The position numbers and the translations under genes are program-made. The notes under the pieces are model-generated. The model was not told where the DNA came from. It worked only from the letters and a program-made list of their open reading frames with translations, and did no database searches. A DNA stretch of 64,000 nucleotides from JAENWD01 sp963796915 (GTDB taxonomy: Bacteria > Acidobacteriota > Vicinamibacteria > Vicinamibacterales > JAENWD01): assembly GCA_963796915.1 (NCBI GenBank), contig CAWCNI010000002.1, positions 558,001 to 622,000 on the forward strand. Reading direction: 5' to 3'. Of the stretch, positions 1 through 9,375 are shown one piece after another; position 1 is the stretch's first letter; each line of letters begins with the position of its first letter.

Positions 1-2571
1 AGCGCGTCCGGCAGCAGGATGTCCATCGGCACGCCCGAGGCGATCGCCCAGATCGGCCGAGACGTTAATCCGACTTTGGCGCGCTCCAGACGCCGGCCAG
101 CGTGAAGCGGTGCCGCTGGTCGTTGGGCGTCGGGCCGTATTCGAGCTGCAGGTTGCTCGGGTCGATCGGGCCGGCCGAGAACGGGATCTGGTCGTCGTTG
201 GCGTAGTTGAAGGCCTTGGCCAGCGTGTACGACGCGCGCAGCCCGAAGTTCTTCCTGAAGGTGCGCTCCGCCGAGACCAGCAGCGCGTCGTACTTCGTGC
301 CGACGCTCGACTCGAGGTTGACGATCGGATCGGGCCCGCCGACGACCGGGTTGAACACCGCGCCGATTGTCCGGCCGATGATGAAGTGCGTGCCGTGCGT
401 GTGGATGCCGTCGATCCGCGCCAGCCAGCCGCCGAAGTTGTGCTCGACGCCGAGGTTGAACTGCTGCACCTCGGGGTTCTGCATGCTGTTGTCGATGATG
501 TTGATGCCGCCGGCGCCGGCGCCCGGCAGCATGAAGCCGCGTGAACGGGTTGCTGATCGTCGGCGCAAACGGCGGGAACTGGCCGTTCGGCTCGAGGAAG
601 AACACGTTGCCGGCGCGGACTTCGATCGGCAGCGTGCGCCCGTCGAGCCCGCGCTCGAGCGACATGATCTCCAGCGTGACGCGGTCGTAGTAGATGCCGT
701 AGCCGCCATGGACGCTGGTCGTGGCCGTCGTCGGTGGACCAGTTGAAGCCGAGGCGCGGCCCGAAGTTGTTCTTGTCCGCGCTGACGATCGCCCTGAAGG
801 AACGGCTGCGCGATCGGGTTGATGTCGCCGTACCCGCTGATGTTCTTGACGTTGGTGTCGACCTCGTAGCGCAGGCCCAGGTTGAGCGTCAGGTGCGAGC
901 TCACGCGCCAGTCGTCCTGCACGAACAGGGCGCCGTGGTTGTTGTCGCAGTCTGGGCAGCGTGAGCCTGACTCCGGATGGCCGCTGCGGAGGGTGACCGC
1001 AAACAGCAGGTCGTTGTCGTCCACCTGGCCGTCGCCGTTGGCGTCGAAGGCCGGGAAGTCCTGGACCAGCTCGACGCGTCCGGCGCGGAAGACGTCGAGG
1101 CCGAAGCCGGCGTCCACCCGCTGGAACTCGCCGCCCACCTTCATCGTGTGGCTGCCGAACACCATGGTCCACGTGTCGGCGATCTGCAAGCGGCGCTGGT
1201 CGGTGCACTGCGGCACCCGGAACGAGGATCCGTCCATGCATGCTGGGAAGGTGTAGCTGCGGCAGTCCCGGCGACGTCGGGTCGATCGTGTTGTGGAAGG
1301 TGCTGACGCTGACGCTCAGGCTGTTGAGGCTCGTCGTCGAGAACACCTTGTCCCACGTGCCGAGCACGCCGTTGTAGTGGTTCCTGCTGCGCTGACGCTG
1401 GGTTGCCGATCCAATCGCGCGATCGAGCTTGCTCGCGCCGGTGTCGTCCGCGTCCTCGCCCGCAGTAGCGGATCGTGACCCGGTTGTTCTGCCGCCGGAC
1501 TCCAGTCGGCCCGGAACTGACCGAGAACGTCGTCGAGCGGCGCCGGCGCAAAGGAGCGGTCGATCGTGTCGGTGGCCGTGTTGCGCGTGCCGACCAGCAC
1601 GGCGCCGTCCTGGTTGCGATATTCGATCGCGCCGAAGGCCACAGGCTGTCCTTCTTGAGCGGCCCGCCGATCGAGCCGGCGACCTGCTCGCGATCGAATG
1701 GCACGTCGGTGCCCGCGCTCTTGTCGTAGGTGGCCGGCAGCGCCTGCGAGCGACGAGTCGCGGAAGAAGAGCGAGCCGGAGCCGTGCAGCCGTGTTCGTG
1801 CCGGACTTGGTGACCACGTTGATCACCGACCCGGCCGAGCGCCCGAGCTCCGCGGAGAAGCGGCTGGTCGCGATCTGGAACTCCTGCACCGCCGTCCTGC
1901 GCGACGTTCATCAGCGGCCCGCCCACCACGTCGTCGTTGTTGTCCATGCCGTCGATGGTGATGTTGCCGCCGCGGCCGAACTGGCCGGCCGAGGAGATCA
2001 GCACGGAGCTGGTCTTGGTGGGGTCGAAGTTCGGGGCCGGCGCGTTGCCGGGGACGAGCAGTGCCAGCTCGAGGAAGTTGCGGCCGTTGAGCGGCAGCTT
2101 CTCGATGGCCGCCGAGGTGATGACGGCGTCGACGACGGATGTCGACGTGTCGATCGGCGTGGACTCGACATCAGCCTCGATGACGACAGTCTCCTTGAGG
2201 CTGCCTACCTTCAGCTCCGCGTTCAGCTCGACGGTCTGGCCGACGAGAAGGGCGACCTTGGTGTAGCGCTGTTCAGTGAACCCCTGGAGCGTCATCACGA
2301 CGGTGACGACACCCGGCGGCAGGTCCGGGACGACGAAGACACCCACGGCGTCGGCCATTGCCTGGCGTGTGACACCCGTGTCGTCGAACGTCACGGTAAT
2401 CTGCGTTCCTGGCAGGACGGCCCCCTGGGCGTCCTTGACCACGCCGCGAACGGTCGCCGTCGCCCCGGTCTGTGCCTGGGCGGAGGTGGCCATCACCAGC
2501 CCGCACAGTGCCACCAGGAGCGGCGCGCCCGAGAACAACGTCACCCACCGAAATCCATGTTGAACGCGCAC
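1..2571 (-). pseudogene. TonB-dependent receptor with N-terminal carboxypeptidase-regulatory domain; partial and multiply frameshifted
   Basis: Outer-membrane beta-barrel receptor of the Oar-like type common in acidobacteria, presumed to import an oligomeric nutrient. A signal peptide ends at AQAQ near residue 34, followed by a carboxypeptidase-regulatory fold (VRGVVKDAQGAVLPGTQITV) and a plug region with PLNGRNFLELALLVPG and DGMDNND. Downstream the family sequence jumps frame repeatedly: NVAQD is followed in another frame by AVQEFQIATS (~1905), then shifts near 1805, 1745, 1645, 1490, 1460, 1290, 800 and again towards 65. Nearly all are single-base insertions. The start GTG at 2571 is chosen because GAGGAGGGG lies 5-6 nt upstream. 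The C-terminus runs off the window. Either decayed or an error-rich stretch of assembly; I favour the latter because the protein sequence is well conserved in all three frames. Confidence 0.8.
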
Positions 2572-2790
2572 GCACACCCCTCCTCAGACAGACGCCGACC
2601 CAGTTGTTCCCCGGGAGAATCTGAGGAGTCTGGCGCAGCCTCAGCAGTGGCGCAGTACGCGAACCGACTAGTCGGGGCCGTCCAGACCACTTACGAGGAC
2701 GATTTGCGTCGCGTTTTCGGTCGTTTCGCCGCCGTGGGCGCCCGTCCCTCCATTTGTCACGGGCGTTGTGGCATTCCGAACCGCGTGCGC

Positions 2791-2796
2791 TAGAAT
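2791..2796 (+). promoter_or_regulatory. Putative -10 box (TAGAAT) for the DinB-like/dut operon
   Basis: TAGAAT lies 46 nt before the DinB-like start codon. The -35 is weak (TTGTGG, 19-nt spacing). The rest of the divergent gap (2572-2790) shows nothing else I can support. Confidence 0.35.
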
Positions 2797-2842
2797 CGCC
2801 GTCCGGTCCGGCCGACGACGGCACGACCAAGGAGTGCGAATC

Positions 2843-3367
2843 ATGAAGAGACTGACATTGACCGGGTGCTGCGCCGTCCTGCTGGCCGCCGCCCCGGCCC
2901 TGGCCCAGACCCCGCTGACTGACGCGTCGAAGGGGCAGTTCGCGATCGTGAAGGGCTACGTGACGAAAGCCGCCGAGCAGGTCTCGGAAGCCGACTACGC
3001 CTTCAAGGCGACGCCGGACGTCCGGAGCCTCGGCGCCATCTTCGGCCACATCGCCGACGCCAACTTCAACATCTGCTCCGCGGCCTCCGGCGCGGCGAGC
3101 CCGATGAGCGGCAGCGTCGAGAAGACCAAGACGAGCAAGGCCGACATCCAGAAGGCGCTGGCCGAGTCGTATGCGTTCTGCGACGCGCAGTTCGCGGCGA
3201 TGACAGAGGCCAAGAGCATGGAGATGACCAAGTTCTTCGGCGGCCAGCAGCCGCGCATCGCGGTGATGGCCTTCAACACGGCGCACAACTTCGAGCACTA
3301 CGGCAACGTCATCACCTATATGCGCCTCAAGGGCATGGTGCCGCCGTCGAGCCAGGGCGGGATGTAA
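2843..3367 (+). CDS. Secreted DinB-family protein
   Basis: A 174-aa protein with a signal peptide (residues 1-21, ending ALAQ) and a DinB-like four-helix fold. The family usually holds a metal with three histidines; here H69 (FGHIADANF), H148 and H152 (HNFEHY) are placed as expected. DinB/YfiT proteins include thiol-dependent transferases, but the substrate of this secreted branch is unknown. The start ATG follows AAGGAG (2829-2834) at good spacing. It is 7 bp upstream of dut, so the two are probably co-transcribed, although no functional link is obvious. Confidence 0.85.
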   Translation: MKRLTLTGCCAVLLAAAPALAQTPLTDASKGQFAIVKGYVTKAAEQVSEADYAFKATPDVRSLGAIFGHIADANFNICSAASGAASPMSGSVEKTKTSKADIQKALAESYAFCDAQFAAMTEAKSMEMTKFFGGQQPRIAVMAFNTAHNFEHYGNVITYMRLKGMVPPSSQGGM

Positions 3368-3374
3368 GAGAGCG

Positions 3375-3827
3375 ATGTCAGCGCTCGGCGTCCCCATCAC
3401 CGTGCTCGACGGCAACCAGGATCTGCCGCTGCCTGCGTATCAGACGACGCATGCGGCAGCGATGGACCTGCATGCCGCGGTGCGCGAGCCGGTGACCATC
3501 GCGCCGGGCGCGATTGCTCTCGTCGGCTGCGGCTTCGCCATCGCCATACCGGAGGGCTTCGAAGCACAGGTGCGTCCGCGGTCGGGGCTGGCCGTCAAGG
3601 CCGGCCTCACCGTGGTCAACGCGCCCGGTACCATCGACGCCGACTATCGCGGCGAAGTGAAAGTGGCGCTGATCAACCTGGGCGCCGCCCCGTTCACCGT
3701 CGAACGCGGCCTCCGGATCGCTCAGCTCGTCGTCGCGCCAGTGACGCAGGTGCGGTGGGAAGTGGTGGATGCGCTCAGCGAAACCGCCAGGGGCAGCGGC
3801 GGCTTCGGGCATACGGGCACCGGCTAG
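3375..3827 (+). CDS. dut: Deoxyuridine 5'-triphosphate nucleotidohydrolase (dUTPase)
   Basis: Hydrolyses dUTP to dUMP and pyrophosphate, keeping uracil out of DNA and supplying dUMP for thymidylate synthesis; cytosolic homotrimer. The 150-aa length is typical. All five trimeric dUTPase motifs are present: AAAMDLHA (27-34), PRSGLAVKAG (68-77), NAPGTIDADYRGEVKV (82-97, catalytic D88), RIAQLVV (114-120) and the Gly-rich RGSGGFGHTG (139-148). It starts 7 bp after the DinB-like gene. Its stop codon overlaps that of the convergent PII-like gene within the palindrome CTAG. Confidence 0.95.
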   Translation: MSALGVPITVLDGNQDLPLPAYQTTHAAAMDLHAAVREPVTIAPGAIALVGCGFAIAIPEGFEAQVRPRSGLAVKAGLTVVNAPGTIDADYRGEVKVALINLGAAPFTVERGLRIAQLVVAPVTQVRWEVVDALSETARGSGGFGHTGTG

Positions 3828-4183
3828 GAGCCCGAAGCGACCGGCGTCACCGCGGCCGCGTCTTCCTCCCCGGTGCGGATGCGGTAGATCTTCTCGACCG
3901 GCACGACGAAAATCTTGCCGTCGCCCACCGAGCCGGTGCGTGCCGACTTCAGGATGGCCTGCACGGTGGGATCGACGAAGTGGTTCGACACCGCGATCTC
4001 CAGCCGCACCTTCTCCGACAGGTCCATCTTCTCCGTGGTGCCGCGAGCCGTTTCGATCCGCCGGCGCTCGCCGCCGTGCCCTTCGACGCGACTGATGGTC
4101 ACGCCCTGCACGTCGGCGCGAAACAGCTCCTCGAGCACGGCGCTGAGCCGCTCGGGCCGGATGATTGCGACGACCAACTTCAT
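3824..4183 (-). CDS. PII-family nitrogen regulatory protein lacking the uridylylation tyrosine
   Basis: A 119-aa trimeric signalling protein of the GlnB/GlnK superfamily, which normally senses 2-oxoglutarate and ATP/ADP. The conserved GDGKIF (87-92) and IRTGEED (102-108) segments are present. The T-loop reads IETARGTTEKMDLSEK, and the position of the usual Tyr51 is Glu51, so GlnD-type uridylylation should be impossible. The start ATG at 4183 is supported by GGAGGT 5 nt upstream. No amtB, glnA or glnD is adjacent; the divergent neighbour is an SDR. It could be a PII-like protein regulating something other than nitrogen assimilation. Confidence 0.9.
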   Translation of the reverse strand: MKLVVAIIRPERLSAVLEELFRADVQGVTISRVEGHGGERRRIETARGTTEKMDLSEKVRLEIAVSNHFVDPTVQAILKSARTGSVGDGKIFVVPVEKIYRIRTGEEDAAAVTPVASGS

Positions 4184-4224
4184 GTCGGACCTCCGCGCTG
4201 TCTGGGGTGGCCCATTGTCGCATG

Positions 4225-4254
4225 CAACCCGATCCAACCCGATCCAACCCGATC
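4225..4254. repeat. Three perfect 10-bp iterons (CAACCCGATC)
   Basis: Three exact tandem copies of CAACCCGATC lie between the divergent PII-like and SDR genes, just upstream of the SDR -10 box. The 10-bp period is close to one helical turn, as expected of a phased protein-binding site. A two-copy version occurs at 60298-60316. Confidence 0.7.
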
Positions 4255-4260
4255 GATAAT
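4255..4260 (+). promoter_or_regulatory. Putative -10 box (GATAAT) of a leaderless SDR transcript
   Basis: GATAAT ends 5 nt before the SDR ATG and there is no Shine-Dalgarno sequence, so transcription should begin at or next to the start codon. Confidence 0.4.
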
Positions 4261-4265
4261 CCCCC

Positions 4266-4995
4266 ATGGCCCGGCTTGTCGGGAAGGTGGCGCTCGTGCT
4301 CGGCGGCAGCGGCGAGGTGGGCGAGGGGATCGTCCGCGCGCTGCTCGGCGCCGGCGCCGATAGTGGCCGTGTGCTCGCGCGACAACGCGAAGTTGAGCGC
4401 GATTCACGATCGGTTGCCTGTCGAGTGGGACGGCCGCTACGTGCCGATCATCGGAGACCTCTCGACGCCGGCCGGCGCCCGCGCCATCGGCGAGCGCGTG
4501 GAGGTCGTCTGCGGCCGCCTCGACATCGTCGTCGCCTCCATCGGCGCGTGGTGGCAGAAGGGCCCGATTGTCTTCTCGACGCTCGAGGATTGGCAGCGCG
4601 TGATCGGCACCAATCTGACGCTGCACTACCTCGCCGCGACGACGCTGCTCCCGCTGATCAACAAGCGGCCTGGCAGCAGCTACCTGTTCATCAACAGCGC
4701 CGCCGCCGACGTGCCGGTGCCGAACTCGGGGCTGATGTCGGTCTCGGCGCACGCCGCGCTGATGCTGATGCGCGTCCTGGCGTCCGAACACCGCCACGAG
4801 CCGGTGCGCGTGAACGCGCTCGTGCTCGGCACGCCAATCGTCAGCCGCAGCCGCCCCGACGGCGACACCGACTGGCTCACCGCGGAAGAAGTCGGACAAT
4901 ACGTGGCGTGGCTGCTGTCGGATCGATCGACGACGCGTGGCCAGATCGTCCGGTTCAACTCGCGATCGCAGCTCCTGGATCTGACATGGCAGTGA
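4266..4995 (+). CDS. Short-chain dehydrogenase/reductase-like protein, frameshifted, catalytic Tyr/Lys absent
   Basis: Rossmann-fold SDR-like protein, 242 aa once one extra base near 4361 is ignored (GALLGAGAD in one frame, VCSRDNAKL in the next). The nucleotide-binding glycine segment is VALVLGGSGEVGEGI (residues 8-22) and the NxG-like strand is VVASIGAWW. Where most SDRs have YxxxK, this has SVSAHAAL, so both catalytic residues appear replaced (Ser and His). It may be an atypical or non-catalytic SDR. The last 10 bases overlap tag, indicating a two-gene transcript. Confidence 0.8.
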
Positions 4996-5555
4996 AGACG
5001 CGATGTGCGTGGGCCGGCAGCGATCCGCTGTACCAGGACTACCACGACAAGGAATGGGGCGTGCCCTCGCGCGACCCGCGGCATCTGTTCGAGATGCTCG
5101 TGCTCGAAGGCGCGCAGGCTGGCCTGAGCTGGATCACGATCCTGAGGAAACGGGAGCACTACCGGAAGGTCTTCGACGGGTTCGACGCCGAACGTGTCGC
5201 GCGCTACTCGCCGGCGCGGGTGAACCGCCTGCTGCAGGATCCAGGCATCGTCCGCAACCGGCTGAAAGTGGAAGGCACCGTGCGGAACGCGAAGGCGTTC
5301 CTGGCATTGGCGGACGAGACCGATCCGGTGACGTGGCTCTGGCAGTTCGTCGACGGCAGGCCGCTCGTCAATCGCTGGGAGGCGTTTGGCCAGGTCCCGG
5401 CGAGCACCGCGCAATCTGACGCCATGAGCAAGGCGCTCAAGACACGCGGGTTCACGTTCGTCGGCTCGACGATCTGCTACGCGTTCATGCAGGCGACCGG
5501 CATGGTCAACGACCACATCACGACCTGCTTCCGCTATCGCGCCAGGCCCCGATAG
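4986..5555 (+). CDS. tag: DNA-3-methyladenine glycosylase I
   Basis: Base-excision repair enzyme that removes 3-methyladenine from alkylated DNA. At 189 aa it matches E. coli Tag (187 aa) over its whole length. The zinc site is intact: C7, H20, H177 and C181 (VNDHITTC). Also visible are YHDKEWGVP, LEGAQAGLSWITIL with the catalytic glutamate, and RGFTFVGSTICYAFMQA. The ATG lies inside the last codons of the SDR gene (ATGGCAGTGA), consistent with translational coupling. Confidence 0.95.
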   Translation: MAVKTRCAWAGSDPLYQDYHDKEWGVPSRDPRHLFEMLVLEGAQAGLSWITILRKREHYRKVFDGFDAERVARYSPARVNRLLQDPGIVRNRLKVEGTVRNAKAFLALADETDPVTWLWQFVDGRPLVNRWEAFGQVPASTAQSDAMSKALKTRGFTFVGSTICYAFMQATGMVNDHITTCFRYRARPR

Positions 5556-5588
5556 TTGCGTTCGCGCGTTCGCCATGCGCTTATGGCA

Positions 5589-5630
5589 GGCAGCAGGCAG
5601 CAGGCAGCAGGCAGCAGGCAGATGGCGGCA
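5589..5630. repeat. 7-bp tandem repeat (GGCAGCA)n between convergent genes
   Basis: Four perfect GGCAGCA heptads (5589-5616) followed by two degenerate ones (GGCAGAT, GGCGGCA), filling the gap between the tag and coaA stop codons. It is one of three heptad repeat families in the window. Confidence 0.8.
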
Positions 5631-5635
5631 GGCGC

Positions 5636-6598
5636 TTAAAGCTTCCGTAGCCGGACGCTGGCGACGTCGTGGTCCGCGCCCTTCTCGAGAATGAGGTGCG
5701 CGCGCTCGCGGGTCGGCGCGATGTTCTCCTGCAGGTTGACGGCGTTGGTCTCCCGCCAGATCCGCTCGGCAGTCGCGCGCGCCTCTTCGTCGGTCAGGCT
5801 GGCGTAGCGGTGGAAGTACGACTTGGCGTCGGTGAACACGGTCTCGCGCAACGCCATGAACCGGTCGACGTACCACCGCGCGATGTGCCCGGCGCTGGCG
5901 TCGATGTAGATCGAGAAATCGAAAAAGTCAGAGACGAACAGGGCCCGCCCCTGCTGCCGCGGGCCTGTCTGCAGGACGTTCAGGCCCTCGATGATCATGA
6001 TGTCGGGCCGGTTCACCTCCTGCACCGCGCCAGGCACGATGTCGTAGGTCAGGTGCGAGTAGACAGGCGCCGTGACGTGCGACTTACCCGACTTGACGTC
6101 GATCAGGAACTCGAGCAGGCGGCGGACGTCGTAGCTCTCTGGAAAGCCCTTGCGCGACATCAACCCGCGCGCGTCGAGCACGGCGTTGGGGTGAAGGAAT
6201 CCGTCGGTGGTGACCAGGTCGACGTGCGGGTGCGCGGGCCACTGCGAGAGCAGCGCCTGCAGGATGCGGGCCGCCGTGCTCTTGCCGACGGCGACGCTGC
6301 CGGCCACGCCAATCACATACGGCACCCGGGCGCTGGTGCCGAGGAAGGTGTCCCGCGCGGCATGGAGGCGCTGCGTGGCGGCGACGTACAGGTTCAGCAG
6401 GCGGGTGAGCGGCAGGTAGACCTCTTCCACCTGCGCGAGTGTCACCTGATCGTTCAGGCCGCGAAGCGCGAAGACATCGGCCTCCGTCAGCGGGAGCGGC
6501 GTCTGCGCCCGCAGCCGTGCCCATTCCTCGCGCGTGAACGCGACGAACCTCGAGGCGCCGAGCCCGTCGGCGAGCGATGGCGAGTGACCTTCTGTCAT
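5636..6598 (-). CDS. coaA: Type I pantothenate kinase
   Basis: Phosphorylates pantothenate, the first and regulated step of coenzyme A synthesis; cytosolic. The 320-aa length equals that of E. coli CoaA (316). The P-loop GVAGSVAVGKST is at 97-108, followed by VDLVTTDGFLHPN, SRKGFPESYD, YSHLTYDIVP and DIMIIEGLNVLQ, all characteristic of the prokaryotic type I family. The start codon overlaps the stop of the upstream CPXCG gene (ATGA), so the genes are probably translationally coupled. Confidence 0.95.
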   Translation of the reverse strand: MTEGHSPSLADGLGASRFVAFTREEWARLRAQTPLPLTEADVFALRGLNDQVTLAQVEEVYLPLTRLLNLYVAATQRLHAARDTFLGTSARVPYVIGVAGSVAVGKSTAARILQALLSQWPAHPHVDLVTTDGFLHPNAVLDARGLMSRKGFPESYDVRRLLEFLIDVKSGKSHVTAPVYSHLTYDIVPGAVQEVNRPDIMIIEGLNVLQTGPRQQGRALFVSDFFDFSIYIDASAGHIARWYVDRFMALRETVFTDAKSYFHRYASLTDEEARATAERIWRETNAVNLQENIAPTRERAHLILEKGADHDVASVRLRKL

Positions 6599-6774
6599 TC
6601 GTCGAGCCGTGCGACCTGCACGTCGAATTCCTCGTCGTCCACCCGCGCCTTCACTTCAATGGGCTGGCAGCACACGGCGCAGTCCTCGACGTAGGTCTGC
6701 GTCCGTCCGCCGGTCTCGTCCACGACGAGCGACAGCGGCTCGCCACAGTACGGGCAGGTCAGCTCGACCTCCAT
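6595..6774 (-). CDS. CPXCG-motif cysteine-rich small protein
   Basis: A 59-aa protein of the CPXCG family, with a predicted zinc ribbon formed by C7-P-Y-C10 and C32-A-V-C35. The acidic C-terminus (DDEEFDVQVARLDE) is typical. The function is unknown. The start is set at ATG 6774, which forms TGATG with the stop of the upstream ChaN gene; a GTG three bases earlier is possible. It also overlaps coaA, so ChaN, CPXCG and coaA form one tightly packed transcript. Confidence 0.8.
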   Translation of the reverse strand: MEVELTCPYCGEPLSLVVDETGGRTQTYVEDCAVCCQPIEVKARVDDEEFDVQVARLDE

Positions 6775-7994
6775 CACGGCACCCGCCGCAGTGGCACGAC
6801 GACCGGAGTCTCGTGCCCGCCGCGGCTGACGACGACGGTTGGCGCGTCGGCCCAGTGACAGCCAGCCATGACGCGGTTGAGCGTCTCGCGATCGGGAATC
6901 GGAGTGCCGTCGATCGAGACCAGCGCGTCGCCGACGGCAAGCCCGGCACGCGCCGCGGGCGTGTCTTTCTCCACGTCGATGATTTCCCGGCGTCCGCCTT
7001 CACCGGCCTTCGTCGAGATGCCGAGCGAGGGCCACGGCGAGTCCTTTTCGCGCGCGACGCCCCAGACGAAATCGGCGTATGAGGCGCGGACCACCGGGAT
7101 CGGTCCCTTCTCGTCGGCGATCGGCATGGCGATGACTGTCGCGATCGGATCGGCAAAATAGAGGCGCGCCTGCCGCGCGACGCCGAGCCCGTACGCGACA
7201 TGGCCGGAGCCCGCGAGAAGGACGACCACGGCCTTCGGATCGCCGGCCATCGGCTCCAGGGCCTTGACGGCGTTCCACGCCATCGCGCCGTCCCACGTCG
7301 CCTGCGCCGAGAGCATCGACTTCCACGCGGCGTCGGTCATGCCGCCGTGCATCGTGTCGCCATCGTCGAAGGACGCCTTGAAGAACGTCAGGTGTTCCGC
7401 GCTGTCGGTGTCGATTCGCGGCGGCAGGTGCCCGGCCTGATCGGCCGGCAGGCTGGCGAGTCCTTTCTGCCGGACCGCGGTGACGATCTCGCGCGGTGCG
7501 TTGGCGGCCACCAGGGGAATGCCCTGGCTTCGTGCGTAGAGAAAAATCTCGCGGTAGTAGTCCCAGTGGTAGCCCCAGACGTCGTACCAATGGGCCCTGG
7601 TGATGAAGTCGTCCTCGGACCAGCCGCCCTTCCAGCCATCGAGCCCGGCTTGCGCGGTGTACGGGAACATCTCCAGCGCGATCACGACGTGACGGCCGGC
7701 GTCGTGCAGCGCGCGGATCACCTGCAGCTCCACGCGGTGGGACTCGACGCTGGTGTGAGATTCGCCGACCAGGACGAGGCGCGCCGGCGCAAGGGCAGCG
7801 GCGAGGCTGGCGGGATCGATGGTCTTGCCGGTGGCGGTGTCGGTGATGCCGTCCAGGACGACGGCGGCATCCTTGTCGCGGCGCGACGGATCGCCAATCG
7901 AGAGCCGGTAGACCGGGTCGCTCGCCCGGGCCGGCAGGGCGGCGCCGACCATCAGGGCGACCAGCATCGCGACGCGAAAGGTCATCGCGGCCAT
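6774..7994 (-). CDS. ChaN-family protein with C-terminal PDZ domain
   Basis: A 406-aa exported protein with a signal peptide ending PARA (residue ~24). Residues ~60-280 match the ChaN/TIKI-like haem-binding uptake superfamily (PF04187): LVLVGESHTSVESH with the GExH motif at 77-80, ALEMFPYTAQ, NAPREIV and a second conserved strand LLAGSGHVAYGLGV. A PDZ-like domain follows (~residues 320-395; VEKDTPAARAGLAVGDALVSIDG). Family members have been linked to iron/haem uptake or proteolysis; here neither is proven. MTF at residue 4 is an alternative start. Confidence 0.85.
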   Translation of the reverse strand: MAAMTFRVAMLVALMVGAALPARASDPVYRLSIGDPSRRDKDAAVVLDGITDTATGKTIDPASLAAALAPARLVLVGESHTSVESHRVELQVIRALHDAGRHVVIALEMFPYTAQAGLDGWKGGWSEDDFITRAHWYDVWGYHWDYYREIFLYARSQGIPLVAANAPREIVTAVRQKGLASLPADQAGHLPPRIDTDSAEHLTFFKASFDDGDTMHGGMTDAAWKSMLSAQATWDGAMAWNAVKALEPMAGDPKAVVVLLAGSGHVAYGLGVARQARLYFADPIATVIAMPIADEKGPIPVVRASYADFVWGVAREKDSPWPSLGISTKAGEGGRREIIDVEKDTPAARAGLAVGDALVSIDGTPIPDRETLNRVMAGCHWADAPTVVVSRGGHETPVVVPLRRVP

Positions 7995-8021
7995 CGTCCA
8001 ACAGCCATGCCGGGGAGCTGC

Positions 8022-9375
8022 TCAGAGCGTCGGCGGCAAGTCCGGCGGGCGGCCAGCCAACTCCGCCAGTGTCCCCAGCGCCTCGGCCAGACGCTCCCGC
8101 GATCGCGGCGGCATCAGGCAGACGCGCACGGCGCGGGGCGTGGCGCCGGGATGCGGCAGGAACCCCTCGGTTGCGCTGACGATGATGCCTCTTGCCCGCG
8201 CAGCGTCGGCGAATGCCGACGCTCGCCAGGGACGGCTGAGCGGCAGCCAGACGTGCGGGCTCACCGGCGAGGTTCCCTCGGGTAACTGCGGGAGGATCCG
8301 TCGCGCCAGCTCGAGTCGCGCCCGCACCTCGGCCCTCTTCCACTCGACGATGGCATCGGCGGTGCCGTCGTGGATGAGTGCCACCGCGCGCGCGACCGAA
8401 ATGGGCGAGGCCGATACCACCGAGCCCCAGAGCGCGGCCTGCGCGCGCTCGAAGAGGTCGCGGCTCACCGTGAGGAATCCCGCGCGATAGCCGCCCGCCA
8501 GGCTCTTGGAGAGCCCGGTGACGCAGGCCCGGGACGGGACGCCCTCCGCGACGAGCGGTCGCGTGTCGGCATCGAGAAAGCCGTAGGTGTCGTCTTCGAT
8601 CACCGTGAGGCCGCGCCGCGCGGCGACGCCGAGCACCGCCTGCCGGCGCGCCGCCGTCATGGCCACGCCGGTCGGATTGTGAATCGTCGGCTGCACGACC
8701 ACCACGCGCGCACCCGACGCGACGGCGGCGGCGTCCAGCGCGTCCGCGCGCAGGCCATGCGCGTCGATCGCGACAGCCACCGGCGACAGCCCGAGCAGGT
8801 GCGCGGCGCCGAGCACTCCGCCGTACGTGATCTCCTCGACGAGCACGGCATCGCCGGGCCGCCCGGCGGCACTCATCGCCACGAGCAGCGCGTGCTGCGC
8901 GCCGACAGTGACGAGCACGTCCGACGCATCCACCGCGAGTCCGCGTCGCCTGAACCACGCGGCACCCGCCTCTCGATGCGACTCGACGCCTGCCCGCGGC
9001 GGGTAGTCGAGCAGCGACTCGGGAGCCACGCCGGCGGTGTCGTCCGTGCGGGCGGCCAGTGACGCCCGGAACGGGTGAGGGGGCAGTGCGTTGAGCGACA
9101 GGTCGAGCACGCCGTCCTCCTCGCCGCGATCGCGCGCCGAGGACGTAGGTGCCCCGTCCGACTTCACCGCCGACAAGTCCTCGCCTGGCGGCGAGCTGAT
9201 AGCCACGCGTCACCGTGCCGAGGGTCACGCCGAGGGCACCGGCCAGGTCACGCTGCGGCGGAAGGCGATCGCCGGGAGCCAGGCGACCCGAATCGACGTC
9301 CCTTGAGATCGCCTCCGCAAGCCGCTGATAGCTTGGGCCTTGAAAGCGGTCGAGTTTCGGAGCCCATATTGTCAC
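8022..9375 (-). CDS. MocR-type regulator: GntR HTH fused to a class I aminotransferase domain, frameshifted
   Basis: Transcription factor of the MocR/PdxR family. Residues ~12-75 are a GntR winged helix (YQRLAEAISRDVDSGRLAPG, GVTLGTVTRGYQLAARRGLV, GRGTYV). After one extra base near 9120-9150 the frame continues into an aminotransferase fold with TVGAQHALL, TIHNPTGVAM, IEDDTYGFLDAD and the PLP-lysine region TGLSKSLAGGYRAGF. The corrected length is 450 aa, usual for the family. The only start available is GTG 9375 (in-frame stop 30 nt upstream), which lies within the operator palindrome, so the mRNA is probably leaderless. It is divergent from phzF, its likely target. Confidence 0.85.

Noticed and set aside
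110..2793. Long plus-strand reading frames opposite the TonB receptor
   Set aside because: They are high-GC antisense shadows with Arg/Ala-rich sequence and no family features; the minus strand carries signal peptide and domain motifs.
7000..9375. A single 791-residue protein starting with the GntR domain
   Set aside because: After the HTH this frame turns into Arg-rich antisense-like sequence, while the aminotransferase domain continues in the next frame; a one-base insertion explains it.
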